Source: JAUWNP01 sp034430655 (GTDB taxonomy: Bacteria; Chloroflexota; Anaerolineae; B4-G1). From it: a DNA stretch of 7,407 nucleotides. The notes below the pieces were generated by a model. That model made no database searches, was not told the origin of the DNA, and saw only the letters and a program-made list of their open reading frames with translations. Each line of letters starts with the position of its first letter. The first letter of the stretch is position 1. A program made the position numbers and the translations under genes. The stretch covers positions 1-7,407 of the forward strand of contig DAOUEC010000085.1 in the NCBI GenBank assembly GCA_034430655.1, written 5' to 3'. Below are positions 5,488 through 7,407 of the stretch, piece after piece.

Positions 5488-7407
5488 GACGATGCCTCCT
5501 CCAGAATCCCCTCACTGGCAGCCAGTGTCTGCCGCAGCCGGTCGGCGTATGCCCGCGCCGCCTTGCGCAGCCGGCGGTCCAGTTCGTCGGTCACCCCTCC
5601 ACGTTCCCCCGCTGCGCAGTAGGCATCCAGCCGCTCGATGGCCTGGGCCGTGGTGAGGCGCACCAGGATGTGTTGCTCCACCCGCTCCAGCACCTCGTGG
5701 GCCAGCCCTTCACGAGCGGCGAAGGTGCGGACGGAGTTGTGCAGTCCCTGCGCCAGTCGCTCCGGCTGGTCCAACTGGTCCACGTGCCGGTAGTAGTACC
5801 AGGAGCCCTGAGCGAAGATAAGCCGGAAGACCAGGCCCAGCGCGAAAGCCTGCAGCGCCACATCGGTGCTGGTATGGAAGGTGGGCAGGACGTGCAGCGG
5901 TCGCCTCCCACGCATGTGCGCGTAGGCACGCTTCCAGGCCGGGAACTGCTGGAGCGCGGTGTAGGGCGCGCCGACGGTGGCCCGCAGCGCGATGATGCGC
6001 TGGTTGTCCTGGGTCGAGACCAGCATCTCGCTCTGCTCGGCGAATAAGGTCTCGTGCTCGTCGGGCACACCCAACACAGTCACGGAGACCAGTCCGGCCC
6101 CGCCATCCTCCAGCCGCGAGCGGTCCAGGTTCCACGAAGGGGTGGCCCGCTCCAGCAGCCACAGCCGCCGCGCGTCGGGCGAGGCCTCGTCGGCCCGCTC
6201 CCGCAGCGCGGCCTCGACGTCGTGTCGTAGCAGCGGTTCGAAGGGCTGAGCCGACCCCTGCTGCACCCACCTGGCCAGTTCGGCTGCCGGACGGTCGGCC
6301 CAGTCCAGTAGACTGCCGTCTCCGGCCATGCATAGAACCGCCGTGTCGCCGAGGGCCGGTGCGTAGCGGGCATACAGTTCTTCCACGTAGGTCGGCTCGG
6401 CCAGTTCCAGGTCGGCCGGCAATCCATCACCAGAGCGCTGGGGCGCGGTCACCGCGCCCTCCAGCACCCGCGCTGCATCGTGCAGCCGGGCCGCAAGCCG
6501 GTCCAGGGCGGCCGCAAGTTCGCTTTGGGTGCGCGCCAGGTTGTCCAGTGTCCGCAGGGCGGCGTCGCACAGTCCACGTGACAGATGTGCCCGATAAGCA
6601 ACGGTCGCCGCCTGGAGGTAGTGTCGTTGCGCCGTCGTCACGCGGCTACCCCGCGCCAGCAGGCCGGTGGTAGGGGCGCGCAGTAGCGTCGCCCGTCGTC
6701 GGCTCAGTTCCTGGTCGGAGCGCTCAATCTGGCCCTCCAGTTCCGTGTACCGTTCCTGCAGTGCTGCGCGGGCCTTGTCGAGAGGAGCCTGCAGCGCGGT
6801 GAGCATTGCGGCGGCTTCCTGTACTCCGGCTCCGGGATCACCGGCCACCTGCGCTACCTGCCGACACAGGTCCGCCGTCAGCACCACGACGCGCTCCCGA
6901 CGCCGCGTCTCGATGACGGCCCGGAAGGTGGACTCCAGCCGGGCGGTGCGATACTCTTCGACGTAGGCCACCGTCTCCTGCGCCTGCTGCGGCAGCGGGA
7001 GCCGCCGCAGGTGACCGGGCAGCGCCAGGTCTACGCTGATTGGGACCCCTTCGTTGTCCACTGCCAGGCTGGCCATCAGCGCTTCCGGCTCCAGCCGTCC
7101 CGTCTCCCAGAAAGCAGTCGCTACCTGGACCGCCGCTTCATCGTCCGCAACCCGCAGCCATCCCTCGTGGATCAGGCGCACTGCCTGGCGGCGGGCACAA
7201 CTGTCGTAGGTTGTGCTGGCGTCGAACCGGCATACGCTCAACCCCACACTGCCCAGGAAAGTCCCCACGCCCCCATCGGTGACACCGCTTAGGACCTCGT
7301 CCAGGTTATCGAAATCGTTCTCCCCCTTGCGCCCCAACTGAGAGCCCATCTGAAGATAGAGGGCCCGGGCCGCCAGGCGGCACACCGCGTTGATGCCCGG
7401 CCAGACC
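5484..7407 (-). CDS. Large tubulin/FtsZ-like protein, first paralogue (5' end outside window)
   Basis: The frame is open to the window edge; 640 codons are visible (counted from 7406). A GTG at 7385 could serve as a start, but the reading frame and the alignment with the downstream paralogue continue upstream, so the true start lies outside and roughly 150-225 N-terminal residues, including any GTP-binding loop, are missing. Seen here: a helix with AARALYLQMGSQL near the start; FLGSVGLSVCRFDAS (50-64), the counterpart of SFGLTWLAWPG in the neighbour; a long helical, probably coiled-coil region (about 195-315) with LLRAPTTG and RHYLQAATVAYRA; then ATPSWNLD (421-428), VLGVPDEHE, DNQRIIALRATVGAPYTAL (467-485) and a C-terminal helical tail. 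This layout recalls the large bacterial tubulin-like family (Pfam Tubulin_2 type). The role is inferred to be filament formation or membrane remodelling with the downstream partner. Its stop overlaps the next start as GTGA. Confidence 0.6.
   Translation of the reverse strand, partial: VWPGINAVCRLAARALYLQMGSQLGRKGENDFDNLDEVLSGVTDGGVGTFLGSVGLSVCRFDASTTYDSCARRQAVRLIHEGWLRVADDEAAVQVATAFWETGRLEPEALMASLAVDNEGVPISVDLALPGHLRRLPLPQQAQETVAYVEEYRTARLESTFRAVIETRRRERVVVLTADLCRQVAQVAGDPGAGVQEAAAMLTALQAPLDKARAALQERYTELEGQIERSDQELSRRRATLLRAPTTGLLARGSRVTTAQRHYLQAATVAYRAHLSRGLCDAALRTLDNLARTQSELAAALDRLAARLHDAARVLEGAVTAPQRSGDGLPADLELAEPTYVEELYARYAPALGDTAVLCMAGDGSLLDWADRPAAELARWVQQGSAQPFEPLLRHDVEAALRERADEASPDARRLWLLERATPSWNLDRSRLEDGGAGLVSVTVLGVPDEHETLFAEQSEMLVSTQDNQRIIALRATVGAPYTALQQFPAWKRAYAHMRGRRPLHVLPTFHTSTDVALQAFALGLVFRLIFAQGSWYYYRHVDQLDQPERLAQGLHNSVRTFAAREGLAHEVLERVEQHILVRLTTAQAIERLDAYCAAGERGGVTDELDRRLRKAARAYADRLRQTLAASEGILEEASS
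5495..5499 (-). promoter_or_regulatory. Ribosome binding site of the second tubulin-like gene, inside the first
   Basis: Minus-strand GGAGG, part of GGAGGAGG, lies seven bases before the GTG start at 5487. It sits in the last codons (EEASS) of the upstream gene. With the GTGA overlap it indicates coupled translation and a probable fixed ratio of the two paralogues. Confidence 0.75.

Noticed and set aside
3975..6966. Plus-strand and alternate minus-strand open frames opposite or within the tubulin-like genes
   Set aside because: Their compositions are typical shadows (repetitive Arg/Pro/Ala/Ser), and they overlap frames supported by paralogue similarity and coupled starts.
7383..7385. GTG at 7385 as the start of the first tubulin-like gene
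   Set aside because: The frame stays open upstream to the window edge, and the paralogue alignment continues through it, so it is most likely an internal codon.

Overview
This high-GC window encodes five genes, all on the minus strand, so transcription runs from base 7407 towards base 1. In that order they are: a 5'-truncated large protein that looks tubulin/FtsZ-like; a second, divergent paralogue joined to it by a GTGA stop/start overlap; a P-loop GTPase with a DUF697-like hydrophobic C-terminal domain; a compact free-standing reverse transcriptase (RT); and cas1, whose last few codons run off the left edge. Every start visible inside the window has a strong GGAGG-type ribosome binding site. 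No other real gene is seen on either strand, and no gene-free stretch exceeds about 170 bases.

The right two thirds (about 2000-7407) form a cytoskeletal or membrane-remodelling-like module: two collinear tubulin-like paralogues plus the GTPase. The left third (1-1949) is a CRISPR adaptation module with RT directly upstream of cas1, the same order as in natural RT-Cas1 fusion proteins. This suggests a CRISPR system, often type III, that may acquire spacers from RNA. No CRISPR array, cas2 or effector gene is visible. Co-direction and short gaps (53 and 70 bases) allow read-through from one module to the other, but whether the link is functional or only positional cannot be decided from one window.

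The intergenic DNA is unusually repeat-rich. Each of three successive genes (second tubulin-like gene, GTPase, RT) has its stop codon inside or at the edge of a different 7-bp tandem array. A nested palindrome lies just upstream of the GTPase ribosome binding site. A second palindrome-like repeat appears to have inserted in frame near the 3' end of the second tubulin-like gene, and that gene also carries an in-frame array of 81-bp repeats. Comparison of the two tubulin-like proteins suggests the second has lost about 160 C-terminal residues at the point where its heptamer array begins.

The high GC content, large tubulin-like proteins, heptamer arrays, the palindromes containing GTAGGGGC/GCCCCTAC, and the RT-cas1 pair together suggest a Chloroflexota bacterium, perhaps Anaerolineae or Roseiflexus-like. 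This is an inference from style, not a database match.
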